DNA from: Micavibrio aeruginosavorus
GTDB taxonomy: Bacteria > Pseudomonadota > Alphaproteobacteria > Micavibrionales > Micavibrionaceae
Reading direction: 5' to 3'
Length of the DNA stretch: 19,301 bases
Assembly: GCA_003241475.1 (NCBI GenBank)
Contig: QFQB01000028.1
Coordinates: 1-19,301, forward strand
Below the pieces are notes generated by a model. That model searched no databases. It saw nothing but the letters and a program-made list of their open reading frames with translations, and was not told where the DNA came from. Shown one piece after another: positions 6,556 to 13,698 of the stretch. Position numbers and translations under genes: made by a program. Positions within the stretch are counted from its first letter, which is position 1; each line of letters starts with the position of its first letter.

Positions 6556-6922
6556 TGCATTTCACGTTGAACGGACAGCTTTTGCAGGCCCTGAAAAGCC
6601 GAACAGCTACATGGTTTCCCGGATTGAAAGGCAACGCCTGATTTTTCAGACAGTCCGTTCCCGAGATTTCACCAAGGACAGGGCACTCAATACTGCTTTT
6701 ATATGCGGCTTCAAACCGCGCTTGAATTGCGTCTAAACGCCCCGGATACTTGTTCTTTAAAACCATATTAACCAAAGATGGCGAACGATTGATTTTTTCA
6801 GCAACCTTTGATTGGGATGTTCTATCGCATGCTTCCGCCAAACGAATAATCCACGCTGGAGCATCCATGCCCCAAGAAGATGAAGCGGTTGATTTAGCTG
6901 TGCTTGTCTTTTGTTCAGCCAT
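6536..6922 (-). CDS. HTH phage regulator with C-terminal Cys cluster
   Basis: A 128-aa protein. Residues about 24-57 form a helix-turn-helix (R-L-A-E-A-C-D, S-K-V-A-E-K-I-N-R-S-P-S-L-V-N-M-V-L). The C-terminal half contains C80-P-V-L-G-E-I, C91, and R-A-C113-K-S-C116-P-F-N-V-K-C122. The cysteines could bind zinc or an iron-sulfur cluster. The C-P-V-L-G-E-I pattern plus an R-A-C-x-x-C tail recurs in regulators of Mu-like phages, in my recollection. It overlaps the winged-helix gene by 8 nt. It probably binds DNA as a middle-phase regulator; the metal is inferred from cysteine spacing. Confidence 0.65.
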   Translation of the reverse strand: MAEQKTSTAKSTASSSWGMDAPAWIIRLAEACDRTSQSKVAEKINRSPSLVNMVLKNKYPGRLDAIQARFEAAYKSSIECPVLGEISGTDCLKNQALPFNPGNHVAVRLFRACKSCPFNVKCNGGGNA

Positions 6923-7496
6923 TTTTTACCTCAGATTTTAGAAGGATGTAGCGCTTTGTATTATGGTCGTAGACATTTCCTTTGATTATTTGAGGAGCAT
7001 GAAAGCCGGTATCTTTTGTGGGAATGAAGCGATAAGTTACTAAAGCATATTGTTGTTTGGGAATTGATACACTCAGGTATCCAGCATTTTTAAGGCCCTT
7101 AAGATAGGCTTTTGCCGTTTCGAAGGTAACGCAGGCAGAAAAGGCGACATCCTTGTAGTTAAATACTTTAAGGATTTTAATTGCGATCCACATCCTCTGT
7201 GCCGATGATGGAGAAGCAATCGTGCCGTCGCGGTTTACCAGCGGTCTTTGGATGCCATTGTCTTTCATCAGCTTGTAGACAGGGGCAAAGAAACGCGGAG
7301 ACGTTGATTTTTCCAAGATACCTGCTTTAACGAGCAGGTTAATATACCTGTTCACGACATCTTTAGGCTGTCCAGAAGCCGTTTGAAGGCTTCTGGAATC
7401 AAAATTTTTAAGTTTGCGGATAGCAGACCAGACTAAGTCCAGTCTGTAATTTATATCCGCCGTCTTTCTTGACAAAGGCTTCTTCTTAGACTGCAT
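6915..7496 (-). CDS. Winged-helix-type phage protein downstream of MuB
   Basis: A 193-aa protein from ATG 7496, which has GAGAAA upstream and overlaps the MuB stop by 11 nt; the frame extends further upstream but lies inside MuB. Two repeated winged-helix-like units are suggested. The first covers R-L-D-L-V-W-S-A-I-R to N-L-L-V-K-A-G-I-L-E-K. The second covers R-M-W-I-A-I-K-I-L-K to Y-L-K-G-L-K-N-A-G-Y-L-S-V, followed by Y-x-L-V-T-Y-R-F-I-P. Each ends in 'KAG-L' or 'NAGYL', the usual end of a recognition helix plus wing. Similar proteins follow B in several Mu-like phages. It is probably DNA-binding; the exact role is unknown. Confidence 0.6.
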   Translation of the reverse strand: MQSKKKPLSRKTADINYRLDLVWSAIRKLKNFDSRSLQTASGQPKDVVNRYINLLVKAGILEKSTSPRFFAPVYKLMKDNGIQRPLVNRDGTIASPSSAQRMWIAIKILKVFNYKDVAFSACVTFETAKAYLKGLKNAGYLSVSIPKQQYALVTYRFIPTKDTGFHAPQIIKGNVYDHNTKRYILLKSEVKNG

Positions 7497-8247
7497 TGAA
7501 ATTTCTCGCTGCAGGTGCTCGTGATCCAATGATTGCTCTTCCGCCCCAATCTGTTGCAGAAAGAGTTTCATTCCCTTCTGCTCTGGCATATTGAGCCATG
7601 TTGTTAAGGTTGGTAACGATCCGCCGAATAGAGCCGTGCGCTGAAGAGACAACCATTTTTAAAAGATCGTCTTCGACGGTGACATCAGGCTCGTAATGCT
7701 TGTTGAGAGCGCGGGCATCATCGATATTTGCTGCATCGGCTTGCCCCCACGCGAGAATTCGCCCATGGAAGCGCTCCCATTTTTGAAGTTTTTGGGGAAG
7801 CTGCTCTTCGCCGATCAGCACAATCGACGCACCGGACATTTCATAGATATCGCGGACAATCTCAACGAGGTGCTGTTTTACTGCATTGTCGAACTCATCA
7901 AGGATGAGCGGTCTTTGCGATGTGGCCAGCTCTTCGGCGATCTGGTTGATCATATCGTTGACCATTTTCTGAGGTATGATCCCCATCTGACGCAATGTCA
8001 TTTCCAAAAATGGCTTTTTGGTCCACATCGAACGGATTTCGACATAGTGTGCTTGCTTCTTGGCGGCGACATATGCAGCCGCTGTTGACTTTCCGAAGCC
8101 TGATGGTCCGGAAAAGGTTACTATACCCGGAAGATGGGGCTGGCGTTCCATAGTTCTGTTCATCAAGCCTTCAAGGAGTGCAAGGTTGCGAAGAGGGGCG
8201 GCTTTAAAAGCTGTCTCTTCCTTGACTTTCATAGTTGCGACATTCAT
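7486..8247 (-). CDS. B: Transposition target-capture ATPase (MuB-like, AAA+)
   Basis: A 253-aa ATPase. Walker A is G-P-S-G-F-G-K-S-T (residues 47-55) and Walker B is P-L-I-L-D-E-F-D (113-120). A sensor-like I-V-L-I-G-E-E and the C-terminal H-G-S-I-R-R-I-V helix are also present. In Mu, MuB coats target DNA in an ATP-dependent filament, stimulates MuA and gives target immunity. At 253 aa it is shorter than Mu B (312 aa) and lacks the N-terminal HTH appendage, starting close to the AAA+ core. It lies 54 nt after the transposase stop. Confidence 0.85.
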   Translation of the reverse strand: MNVATMKVKEETAFKAAPLRNLALLEGLMNRTMERQPHLPGIVTFSGPSGFGKSTAAAYVAAKKQAHYVEIRSMWTKKPFLEMTLRQMGIIPQKMVNDMINQIAEELATSQRPLILDEFDNAVKQHLVEIVRDIYEMSGASIVLIGEEQLPQKLQKWERFHGRILAWGQADAANIDDARALNKHYEPDVTVEDDLLKMVVSSAHGSIRRIVTNLNNMAQYARAEGNETLSATDWGGRAIIGSRAPAARNFNAV

Positions 8248-8301
8248 AATTTGCTCTCTTTCAATTTGAACTTGGCTCGGCGTTGCGTCGGGCCATTTTT
8301 T

Positions 8302-10476
8302 TTAGACTGTAGAAGTACTCATCAACTCAAATTCGCTCTGGGCTTTGTACCAGTGCGTTGTTTTTGCCCATTCGAGCCATTTGGCATCGTTTGACAAAAG
8401 CATTTCACCGCGATCCAGCCTTTCAGTAAGAGCCTTGGCTTTCGCCCACCAGCGGTCCTCATCGGACATCTGCGTAGGCTTGGCTAAAGGTTTATCTTCG
8501 ATAAATTCACGCTGGAATTTTTCGACGGCTTTGCGCTCTTCCTCTGAAATAGTCGGACGGAGCGGTGAAACAGTTGCGCGGCTCGCTTCAGCGAGTGCAG
8601 GCGTTGTGTAGATTTCGGATTGTTGCGGGAATGCTGTGACATTGCCGTTTTCCCTCTGATAAAGTCCAAGGACATCCGAGGCCATTTTACTTGGCGTGAT
8701 TTTGCTCATTTCTTTGCGTAAAGGCTCTATAACCTCAGCATTGAAACGCTTCTGTTCGCGTTTTGCGGCGGCGGCAGCGGCCACAGGATCAACACCCTCG
8801 CGTTCAATGCATCGTGCCTCCGCGATAAATTCATCATTTTCTGTGAAGCAATAGATTACGCCCATATCTTCGGGGTTGTGGCGGATCAATACGCGTTTAC
8901 CGATATAGGCTGTAAGACCCGCCGAGTAGAATTCACCTCCATCAAGACGAATGCCTTTTTTCCCGATGACGCGATAACCGCCGCCGCCTGCCACTGGAGC
9001 CAGAAGCATGTCTAATGCGCGAAGGTTATCAATACGGCGAAGAGGCTGGGTCCATGCATTTACTTTTTGGAATGGAGTAAGCTTGTTAAGACCGCTATGG
9101 GGTCTGTGGGTGTATTTTTGTTCCACCCACTGATTTAGGAGGACCTGCATTGATGTGTGCGTAAGTTCGATGGCAAAGGTTTTTGCATCATCTTCGCCCA
9201 AGCGCTGCGCAAAAGAGCGGCGGCTTTCGATTTCCTTACGATCTTTAACCGAGTGTCCGATGTAGCCGGGCAAGAGTGGCATAAGATCATGCTGAAGCGT
9301 GTGAAAAGAACGTTCAATAAAGGGTTTTTTCTCGCCGCTGTACGGCGGGCATATATCTTGTTCAATGCCAAGGCTTAAAAGGGCGCTCATAAAGCGTTTT
9401 GATTTGAAATCAGAGCCGTTGTCGGTTTTGATTGTTTCCGGAACGCCCCATTCAATTATGGCGCGGCGGATCAATAGCAAAGCGGCCTCTGTTTTTGCTG
9501 TTTTGGTAACCATATACATGACGCGGCGGGAATAGACATCGATAATTCCATAGATGGAATATCTGCCGTCTACGCAAAGCGCATCCAGCGGAGAGGCATC
9601 GATCTCCCAAACTTGGTTGAGACGGTCAATTCCGGCATCGGCTTTTCCAAGCGCCAATTGATATCTATTTTTATGGGCGTCTGGATTGGTAAGACGAAGA
9701 TGGATTTCTTCATTGTTCTTTTTCCAGTCCGCCATAAAACGAACGAATGTCCGTACGTTTGGAAGTTCCACATGCTTGATTGAACCGTCGGGTTCGGATA
9801 CAGATACGGAATAGCCGAAGTTTGCCCGGCACAAATCCCGAACACTGCCAGCTGTTAGATGGGGGCTTTTCAGCATTGCGGCAATGATGAAAGTTTTCAT
9901 CTTGCCGTCCTCAGCGCGTTCAATGATGCCGGAGCCTTTACGGTTGCCGTATTTAGGCCCTAAGGCTTTGTAGGCATCATTTGAATTGAGATGCGCTCTC
10001 CATCTGCGAAGAGATTGAATGCTGAATGATGGAATGGTTTCAAACACCCATTCCGGCAGCAATGTGTAGATTTTTTCGACTTTGTGCTTCTCGTAAAGCA
10101 GTTGAAACGGCTTTTCAGCGATCAGAATCGTATAGCCTGAAGCGTTGCGGAACTTTTCAAAAGCGCGAACGATGGCTACCTTGGCGACGCGTTTATCTTC
10201 TTGTGTTTTGCCAGCATCGTTGTCTTCAAATCTTTGCAATTGAGGTATTGAAGATGTAATGTTTTCCGGTATTTTGACCAATTGGTTGATCAAATCCATC
10301 CGCGCTTTTTCGGGCAAAGAACTTATGTGATATTCATAGCCGCCGCCACGCGCATTCCTAGGACGAGATTTTAGTCCCGTTCTTTCTGCATACTTTTGAA
10401 CTCCACGAAGAGTGGATGGAATCCCTGTAAGAGAAAGAACTGCTATCTCTTTAGCTGTAAACCACTCTTTTATCAT
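8302..10476 (-). CDS. A: Mu-like DDE transposase (MuA)
   Basis: A 724-aa transposase that cuts and joins the phage ends during integration and replicative transposition. An N-terminal HTH (about residues 1-60) resembles the Mu enhancer-binding domain. It is followed by helical end-binding domains and an rve/DDE core. The catalytic triad is D293 (W-E-I-D), D352 (K-T-D-N-G-S-D-F) and E388 (K-P-F-I-E-R-S-F-H). This spacing is like MuA (D269, D336, E392). A beta-barrel (V-D-G/Y-S-A-G) and an A-rich helical C-terminus (Mu-transpos_C, MuB contact) complete it. The start overlaps the methyltransferase stop by 4 nt. It is full length with the triad intact, so it is potentially active if both ends exist. 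Confidence 0.95.
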   Translation of the reverse strand: MIKEWFTAKEIAVLSLTGIPSTLRGVQKYAERTGLKSRPRNARGGGYEYHISSLPEKARMDLINQLVKIPENITSSIPQLQRFEDNDAGKTQEDKRVAKVAIVRAFEKFRNASGYTILIAEKPFQLLYEKHKVEKIYTLLPEWVFETIPSFSIQSLRRWRAHLNSNDAYKALGPKYGNRKGSGIIERAEDGKMKTFIIAAMLKSPHLTAGSVRDLCRANFGYSVSVSEPDGSIKHVELPNVRTFVRFMADWKKNNEEIHLRLTNPDAHKNRYQLALGKADAGIDRLNQVWEIDASPLDALCVDGRYSIYGIIDVYSRRVMYMVTKTAKTEAALLLIRRAIIEWGVPETIKTDNGSDFKSKRFMSALLSLGIEQDICPPYSGEKKPFIERSFHTLQHDLMPLLPGYIGHSVKDRKEIESRRSFAQRLGEDDAKTFAIELTHTSMQVLLNQWVEQKYTHRPHSGLNKLTPFQKVNAWTQPLRRIDNLRALDMLLAPVAGGGGYRVIGKKGIRLDGGEFYSAGLTAYIGKRVLIRHNPEDMGVIYCFTENDEFIAEARCIEREGVDPVAAAAAAKREQKRFNAEVIEPLRKEMSKITPSKMASDVLGLYQRENGNVTAFPQQSEIYTTPALAEASRATVSPLRPTISEEERKAVEKFQREFIEDKPLAKPTQMSDEDRWWAKAKALTERLDRGEMLLSNDAKWLEWAKTTHWYKAQSEFELMSTSTV

Positions 10477-11075
10477 GCAACTTCACCATATTTTTCGGTT
10501 TCGTTGCCGCATGACTCCCAATTTTTACGGGTATTCCGCGCAAATAGTTCCAGATATGGCCCATCAAACAGGCCTTCGATCAATTCGTACATTTCATCCG
10601 GCTTGCGCGAATGTTCACGGACCTGCGAAAACACGCTAATGCATAGTTCTTTCAGGTCTTGAGGCACATCGCCTGTGATAAGGGTATTGCGTGTAGATTT
10701 GTTTTTTATTTTTGGGCTTCCATGAGTCCCGATAAGAAAAATTTCAGCGCTTGACCGGAACACATAGCCCGTACCAATGCTTTTCTTTCCATTTTTCGTG
10801 ACTTTTTGCCATGCGCCGCCTGTGCAATATTTGAAACCCCAGCTGTGCAGCAATTCAAGGGCCTGATCCAGCATTGCAAATGTGGCCCACATTACGAGAA
10901 CGCAATCTTTGCCCGTTGCAAAAATTACGTCATCGCGCATGCCTTTCATTTCTTCAAGGCTCATGCATTCATAATGGGCTTGCGGCGCTTTGGCTTCACC
11001 GCGGGGAGAATACAAATCGTATTTCCACGCTGGATCTGCCAAAATAACCCCAAATTTACGCAGTGGGATCTGCAT
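10473..11075 (-). CDS. MT-A70-type adenine-N6 DNA methyltransferase
   Basis: A 200-aa SAM-dependent methyltransferase. The catalytic motif is D-P-A-W (residues 14-17), a variant of D-P-P-W. It is followed by H-Y-E-C-M-S-L-E-E-M, V-L-V-M-W-A-T, a G-T-G-Y-V-F-R-S-S-A-E motif and the closing R-E-H-S-R-K-P-D-E-M-Y plus Y-L-E-L-F-A-R. This is the MT-A70 subclass common in phages, which methylates adenine to escape restriction or mark phage DNA. It starts by TAATG overlap with the preceding gene and overlaps MuA by 4 nt, so it is made with the transposase. Specificity cannot be read from the sequence. Confidence 0.85.
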   Translation of the reverse strand: MQIPLRKFGVILADPAWKYDLYSPRGEAKAPQAHYECMSLEEMKGMRDDVIFATGKDCVLVMWATFAMLDQALELLHSWGFKYCTGGAWQKVTKNGKKSIGTGYVFRSSAEIFLIGTHGSPKIKNKSTRNTLITGDVPQDLKELCISVFSQVREHSRKPDEMYELIEGLFDGPYLELFARNTRKNWESCGNETEKYGEVA

Positions 11076-11344
11076 TATCCAACTCTTTTTGTTACGGTGA
11101 CGCTTTCATAGCGGCCAGTTTCTTCGAACATTTTTCGCTCTTCTTCGATCGTATCCGGCGAGGCGACAATGCGAATGGCTTGATAGCTTTTTTCGTTTTC
11201 AAGAATAATGAATGCCTCTTCTTTCCTGACTGCAGTGCTATAGCCGAGAGGCATGTTGATGCCAGATTTGCCGCATGCGCTCTTGATAAGGGACGTAATA
11301 TGTTTCTCCTGCGCAGTATTATCGTTGGCCTTGAATTTCATCAT
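11075..11344 (-). CDS. Early-operon phage protein of unknown function (89 aa)
   Basis: An 89-aa protein with an N-terminal helix ending in K-S-A-C-G-K-S-G. A compact alpha/beta part follows (E-E-A-F-I-I-L-E-N-E, Y-Q-A-I-R-I-V-A-S-P), then R-K-M-F-E-E-T-G-R-Y-E-S-V-T-V. It overlaps the upstream gene by 4 nt and the methyltransferase start by one base, so it is a genuine member of the early operon. I do not recognise the family. Confidence 0.6.
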   Translation of the reverse strand: MMKFKANDNTAQEKHITSLIKSACGKSGINMPLGYSTAVRKEEAFIILENEKSYQAIRIVASPDTIEEERKMFEETGRYESVTVTKRVG

Positions 11345-11874
11345 TTTCTTTTCCCCTTCTCTGTTGTTCGGTCCATCAAGCGCTTGATCAGCTCAGGGTT
11401 ATCCATGTCTGATTGGTAATCCTTGATTTTCCCGTCGATGAATTTCCGTGTTGCCGTGAGAGCGCCGTATTCCGCGCAAATAGCCTCTTCGGGATGTAGG
11501 GCCTTAAAGCCGCATGCCTCGACAAAGCAATGCATTGGCCCCCAGTCATTTGTTACTTCGCAAAGGGCCTTGAGCGAGTCCGCATGTATGCGGCGCTGTA
11601 CGGTGCTTTGTGCCGTCCACTGGTCGATATGGGATTTTGTAATCTCTCGCCCTAATTTTCGGCTCATTCGCGCCGCTATTTCGATGCGGTCAAGCGGGTC
11701 TGTTGCGCGTTTTCCGGCATCATCAACGGTTCTTTTTAAAGATGATCTTAAAGCTGTTTCAAAATCGCTAATGATTTCCTGACTTCCGCCTTCGAGCGGA
11801 ATGATGGAATCGTCCTCGATCAAAAATTTAAAATGGAACTGTGAGGGATCAAATCCGCGTTTCTTAGGAGGCAT
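11341..11874 (-). CDS. Early-operon phage protein with a putative HTH
   Basis: A 177-aa protein. Residues about 57-100 (D-R-I-E-I-A-A-R-M-S-R-K-L-G-R-E-I-T-K-S-H-I-D-Q-W-T) read as a CII-like helix-turn-helix, with a following helix S-L-K-A-L-C-E-V-T. A Cys/His-containing region (H-C-F-V-E-A-C-G-F-K-A-L-H-P-E-E) and a basic tail complete it. It starts by TAATG overlap with the tiny membrane peptide and couples to the 89-aa gene. It is probably DNA-binding; no named family recognised with confidence. Confidence 0.55.
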   Translation of the reverse strand: MPPKKRGFDPSQFHFKFLIEDDSIIPLEGGSQEIISDFETALRSSLKRTVDDAGKRATDPLDRIEIAARMSRKLGREITKSHIDQWTAQSTVQRRIHADSLKALCEVTNDWGPMHCFVEACGFKALHPEEAICAEYGALTATRKFIDGKIKDYQSDMDNPELIKRLMDRTTEKGKRK

Positions 11875-12008
11875 TATTGCGCCCCCGCATCATAAATGTC
11901 TTGATATCCGCGTTCTGCGTCGTAGTGACGGGCGATGCCGTAATTCCAAGCCGCAAAGACGGCAAAGATGAAAGCGAAGCATGCAAGAGAGAGGGTTATA
12001 GTCTTCAT
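11874..12008 (-). CDS. Tiny single-helix membrane peptide (44 aa)
   Basis: The ATG at 12008 forms an ATGA overlap with the preceding stop. The 44-aa product starts M-K-T-I-T-L-S-L-A and has one hydrophobic helix (about residues 4-20) and a short charged tail (A-R-H-Y-D-A-E-R-G-Y). The frame extends upstream to 12113, but that part covers the neighbouring gene and lacks a ribosome site. In this place a small membrane protein could act in superinfection or host takeover; nothing in the sequence proves it. Confidence 0.5.
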   Translation of the reverse strand: MKTITLSLACFAFIFAVFAAWNYGIARHYDAERGYQDIYDAGAQ

Positions 12009-12376
12009 TCTGCATTCTCCATCTTTGGCGGGCATGCCCAATGAATGGATAGAGCGGCGGCAGATTTTTGAGCGATGGGATTTGGATAAACCATCGTGTC
12101 TGCCGCCGCCCATTCTGCTTCATCACGGGTGTGTGGCCCGCTGATTTTTCCTTCGCAGAAATCGTCAATCATTTTTTGGGCTAGCACTGTATGAGTGCCG
12201 AGCTTGCGGGCTATTTCGGGCGCATGCATTCCCCGATCGCAATGGGCGCGGTGAATGTAGTCCTTTAACGCCTCTTGCTTGAGGGTGTTGTCGGGGCCGT
12301 AAAACTGTTTAACGGTGATTAAATGGTCCTTACAAACAGCCTGAAGGATGGGACAGATTGAGACGGGCATTTTCAT
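12005..12376 (-). CDS. DnaA domain IV-like HTH phage protein (second copy)
   Basis: A 123-aa protein. Residues about 8-75 fit the layout of the DnaA domain IV DNA-binding fold: an I-L-Q-A-V-C-K-D-H helix, then V-K-Q-F-Y-G, then L-K-D-Y-I-H-R-A-H, then H-A-P-E-I-A-R-K-L-G followed by H-T-V-L-A-Q. It keeps the 'EIARKLG-THTV' recognition turn. The C-terminal part is unlike DnaA, and no ATPase domain is present. It overlaps both neighbours by 4 nt. The preceding gene has the same layout, so the two look like diverged tandem duplicates. A role in early transcription or replication is inferred. Confidence 0.55.
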   Translation of the reverse strand: MKMPVSICPILQAVCKDHLITVKQFYGPDNTLKQEALKDYIHRAHCDRGMHAPEIARKLGTHTVLAQKMIDDFCEGKISGPHTRDEAEWAAADTMVYPNPIAQKSAAALSIHWACPPKMENAE

Positions 12377-12693
12377 CGCGCACCGCCCTTCGAATTAGGT
12401 GCGGCTACATCAGCTGTGTAACGACTTCTCCTCGGAGATGGCGACTGTGTAGCCGCGTCCGTTGAGGTAGGGGTGACCTCTTCGGAAGCTGGATATTGTT
12501 TGTAAAAATCGACCCAATAAAGGGGGCGGCCTATTTCTCGGCTGATCTGCCAATTGGTCCATCCGAACAGAGTAGCCATGGAGACGAATTCCCGGCGGGC
12601 CTGATGCACAGCAGCCGTTGCATTAAGGTCCATAAATTCAGTTACCGTAACGCCAAATTTGTCGCAGGCTTTTTCCAGAAGAGCGCTCGTCAT
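12373..12693 (-). CDS. DnaA domain IV-like HTH phage protein (first copy)
   Basis: A 106-aa protein whose first 65 residues repeat the pattern helix (L-L-E-K-A-C-D-K-F-G), V-T-V-T-E-F, helix (A-R-R-E-F-V-S-M-A), then G-W-T-N-W-Q-I-S-R-E-I-G-R-P. This is the G-x-S-x-x-E-I-G-R recognition element of DnaA domain IV in diverged form. The last 35 residues are a disordered Ser/Pro/Thr-rich basic tail. It follows the Ner-like gene with an ATGA overlap. A quasi-palindrome at 12732-12745 lies just before its start. Probably sequence-specific DNA-binding; the target is unknown. Confidence 0.5.
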   Translation of the reverse strand: MTSALLEKACDKFGVTVTEFMDLNATAAVHQARREFVSMATLFGWTNWQISREIGRPLYWVDFYKQYPASEEVTPTSTDAATQSPSPRRSRYTADVAAPNSKGGAR

Positions 12694-13004
12694 TTGACAC
12701 CTTCTGTAAATTCAGATGTGCGTTTTTGTCGGTGACGAACGTTACTATTTGTCCTATCCTTTTTGCGGGATGGCTTGAGAGGGTTTCCCTGCTCGTCGTA
12801 ACGGTCCGGCCAAATCATATGAAGAGGCTTGTTTAGGAATCTTGCGACCGCCTTGTCGGCGGCGGGAATTGATCTGATCAGGCACCCGCGCACCGTGCCC
12901 GGAGCCAGCTGGTAATCAAGGGAAAGCTGAGTAAGCGTCTTGCCGCGCTTGCGTATGGCGGCCTTGATATCTTCTGGATGCAATGGTTCGGCTTTGGCGG
13001 GCAT
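12690..13004 (-). CDS. ner: Ner-like transcriptional regulator
   Basis: A 104-aa protein with the Ner/Nlp (HTH_35) signature. It runs P-E-D-I-K-A-A-I-R-K-R-G-K-T-L-T-Q-L-S, then S-L-D-Y-Q-L-A-P-G-T-V-R-G-C-L, then A-D-K-A-V-A-R-F-L-N and H-x-I-W-P-D-R-Y-D. The W-P-x-R-Y-x end is diagnostic. Ner represses the early and repressor promoters of Mu to time lytic development. It is the first gene of the leftward early operon and faces the CI-like repressor across about 200 bp. The basic tail after residue 75 is longer than in Mu Ner (75 aa). ATG 13004 is preceded by AGAG. Confidence 0.8.
   Translation of the reverse strand: MPAKAEPLHPEDIKAAIRKRGKTLTQLSLDYQLAPGTVRGCLIRSIPAADKAVARFLNKPLHMIWPDRYDEQGNPLKPSRKKDRTNSNVRHRQKRTSEFTEGVK
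12732..12745. promoter_or_regulatory. Operator-like quasi-palindrome GTGACGAACGTTAC
   Basis: A 14-bp near-palindrome (GTgACG-AA-CGTtAC). The same element occurs at 13056-13069 as GTAACGAACGTGAC. This copy lies in the 3' end of the ner-like gene, about 40 bp before the next start. A repeated dyad this specific near two starts suggests a binding site of Ner or the repressor; this is inferred. Confidence 0.35.
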
Positions 13005-13055
13005 TTTATCTCTACTGTGTGGGCGTCTTGGAAGGACAGAACTACGCGGTAATAA

Positions 13056-13069
13056 GTAACGAACGTGAC
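13056..13069. promoter_or_regulatory. Operator-like quasi-palindrome GTAACGAACGTGAC
   Basis: It lies in the intergenic region between the divergent ner-like and CI-like genes. It matches the dyad at 12732-12745. A further related half-site, ATTACGAACATC, is read on the minus strand at about 13123-13134. The cluster in the switch region suggests repressor or Ner control of the early promoter. Confidence 0.45.
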
Positions 13070-13160
13070 CAAAGTACGACAGATATTAGCAACATGCAAG
13101 ACAGAAATTTACATTTCCATCTTGATGTTCGTAATATTTGGCAAAAAAGTGTAAATATAC

Positions 13161-13186
13161 TAGCAACATCAATGGTTTGCTATAAG
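13161..13186 (+). promoter_or_regulatory. Putative repressor promoter with overlapping inverted repeat
   Basis: An extended -10 (TGC-TATAAG, hexamer at 13181-13186) lies 20 bp before the repressor ATG at 13206. The arms TAGCAA (13161-13166) and TTGCTA (13177-13182) form a perfect inverted repeat reaching into the -10. TAGCAACAT occurs twice, at 13087-13095 and 13161-13169. There is no clear -35, and no strong ribosome site follows. The layout suits autoregulation by the repressor. Confidence 0.4.
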
Positions 13187-13205
13187 ATGGAACTATCGAT
13201 AAAAC

Positions 13206-13670
13206 ATGGAACAAAACGCCGAATTCATTGAACGACTTACCGAAGTTGTAAAAATTTTAGGTGGCAATCGTGCCTCTGCACGAATCCTTGGAAAATCAGA
13301 AAGGTCTATTGAGCGTTATAAAAAGGGGCATGAAGCTCCCTTTCATGACGTTATTCGTCTTGTGAAAGCCGCCAAAATATCACCAATCTGGTTGATATCG
13401 GGCGAAGGCGACAAACTTGCGGGATTTGAAGCAAAACCACAATCGCCCTATGGCCATTTTCCCTTAATTAACAATGATTTGAAAGGGATAACGCCCGACA
13501 TCGTCCAACAAGGCGTTGCGGCGCTGAAGAAGAGGCTTGATAGCCGGAACATGGATATGCCCCCTGAAAGTTTCGGGCAGGCCGCCGCGATCATCTGTGA
13601 AACGGCGGCGGCTACGGGCGGATTTAGTGAAAGCCTGATAGATCGTCTATTAAAAGTATCAGGCAAATAA
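13206..13670 (+). CDS. CI-like phage repressor (lysogeny maintenance)
   Basis: A 154-aa protein with an N-terminal CI-type HTH. It runs through R-L-T-E-V-V-K-I-L-G-G-N-R-A-S-A, then L-G-K-S-E-R-S-I-E-R-Y-K-K-G and the closing P-I-W-L-I-S-G-E-G-D. The W-L-I-S-G-E-G ending is typical of the phage CI repressor domain. The C-terminal 85 residues (G-I-T-P-D-I-V, A-A-A-I-I-C-E-T) are helical and probably dimerise; no LexA-type self-cleavage protease is seen. It is transcribed opposite to ner, so the pair forms the lysis/lysogeny switch. Convergent with the cyclodipeptide synthase gene, 28 bp apart. Confidence 0.75.
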   Translation: MEQNAEFIERLTEVVKILGGNRASARILGKSERSIERYKKGHEAPFHDVIRLVKAAKISPIWLISGEGDKLAGFEAKPQSPYGHFPLINNDLKGITPDIVQQGVAALKKRLDSRNMDMPPESFGQAAAIICETAAATGGFSESLIDRLLKVSGK

Positions 13671-13697
13671 CCTTTTATTCACAAAGGGTTAAAAGGT
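13670..13697. terminator. Inverted repeat between convergent genes, possible terminator
   Basis: ACCTTTTA (13670-13677) and TAAAAGGT (13690-13697) are perfect 8-bp arms with a 12-nt loop. They fill the gap between the repressor stop and the cyclodipeptide synthase stop. The arms are A/T-rich and no clear T-run follows, so termination would be weak. Confidence 0.3.
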
Positions 13698-13698
13698 G

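Noticed and set aside
12983..13231. Plus-strand 82-aa frame across the switch region
   Set aside because: It spans the operator repeats and overlaps the repressor start in another frame; low-complexity translation without a ribosome site.
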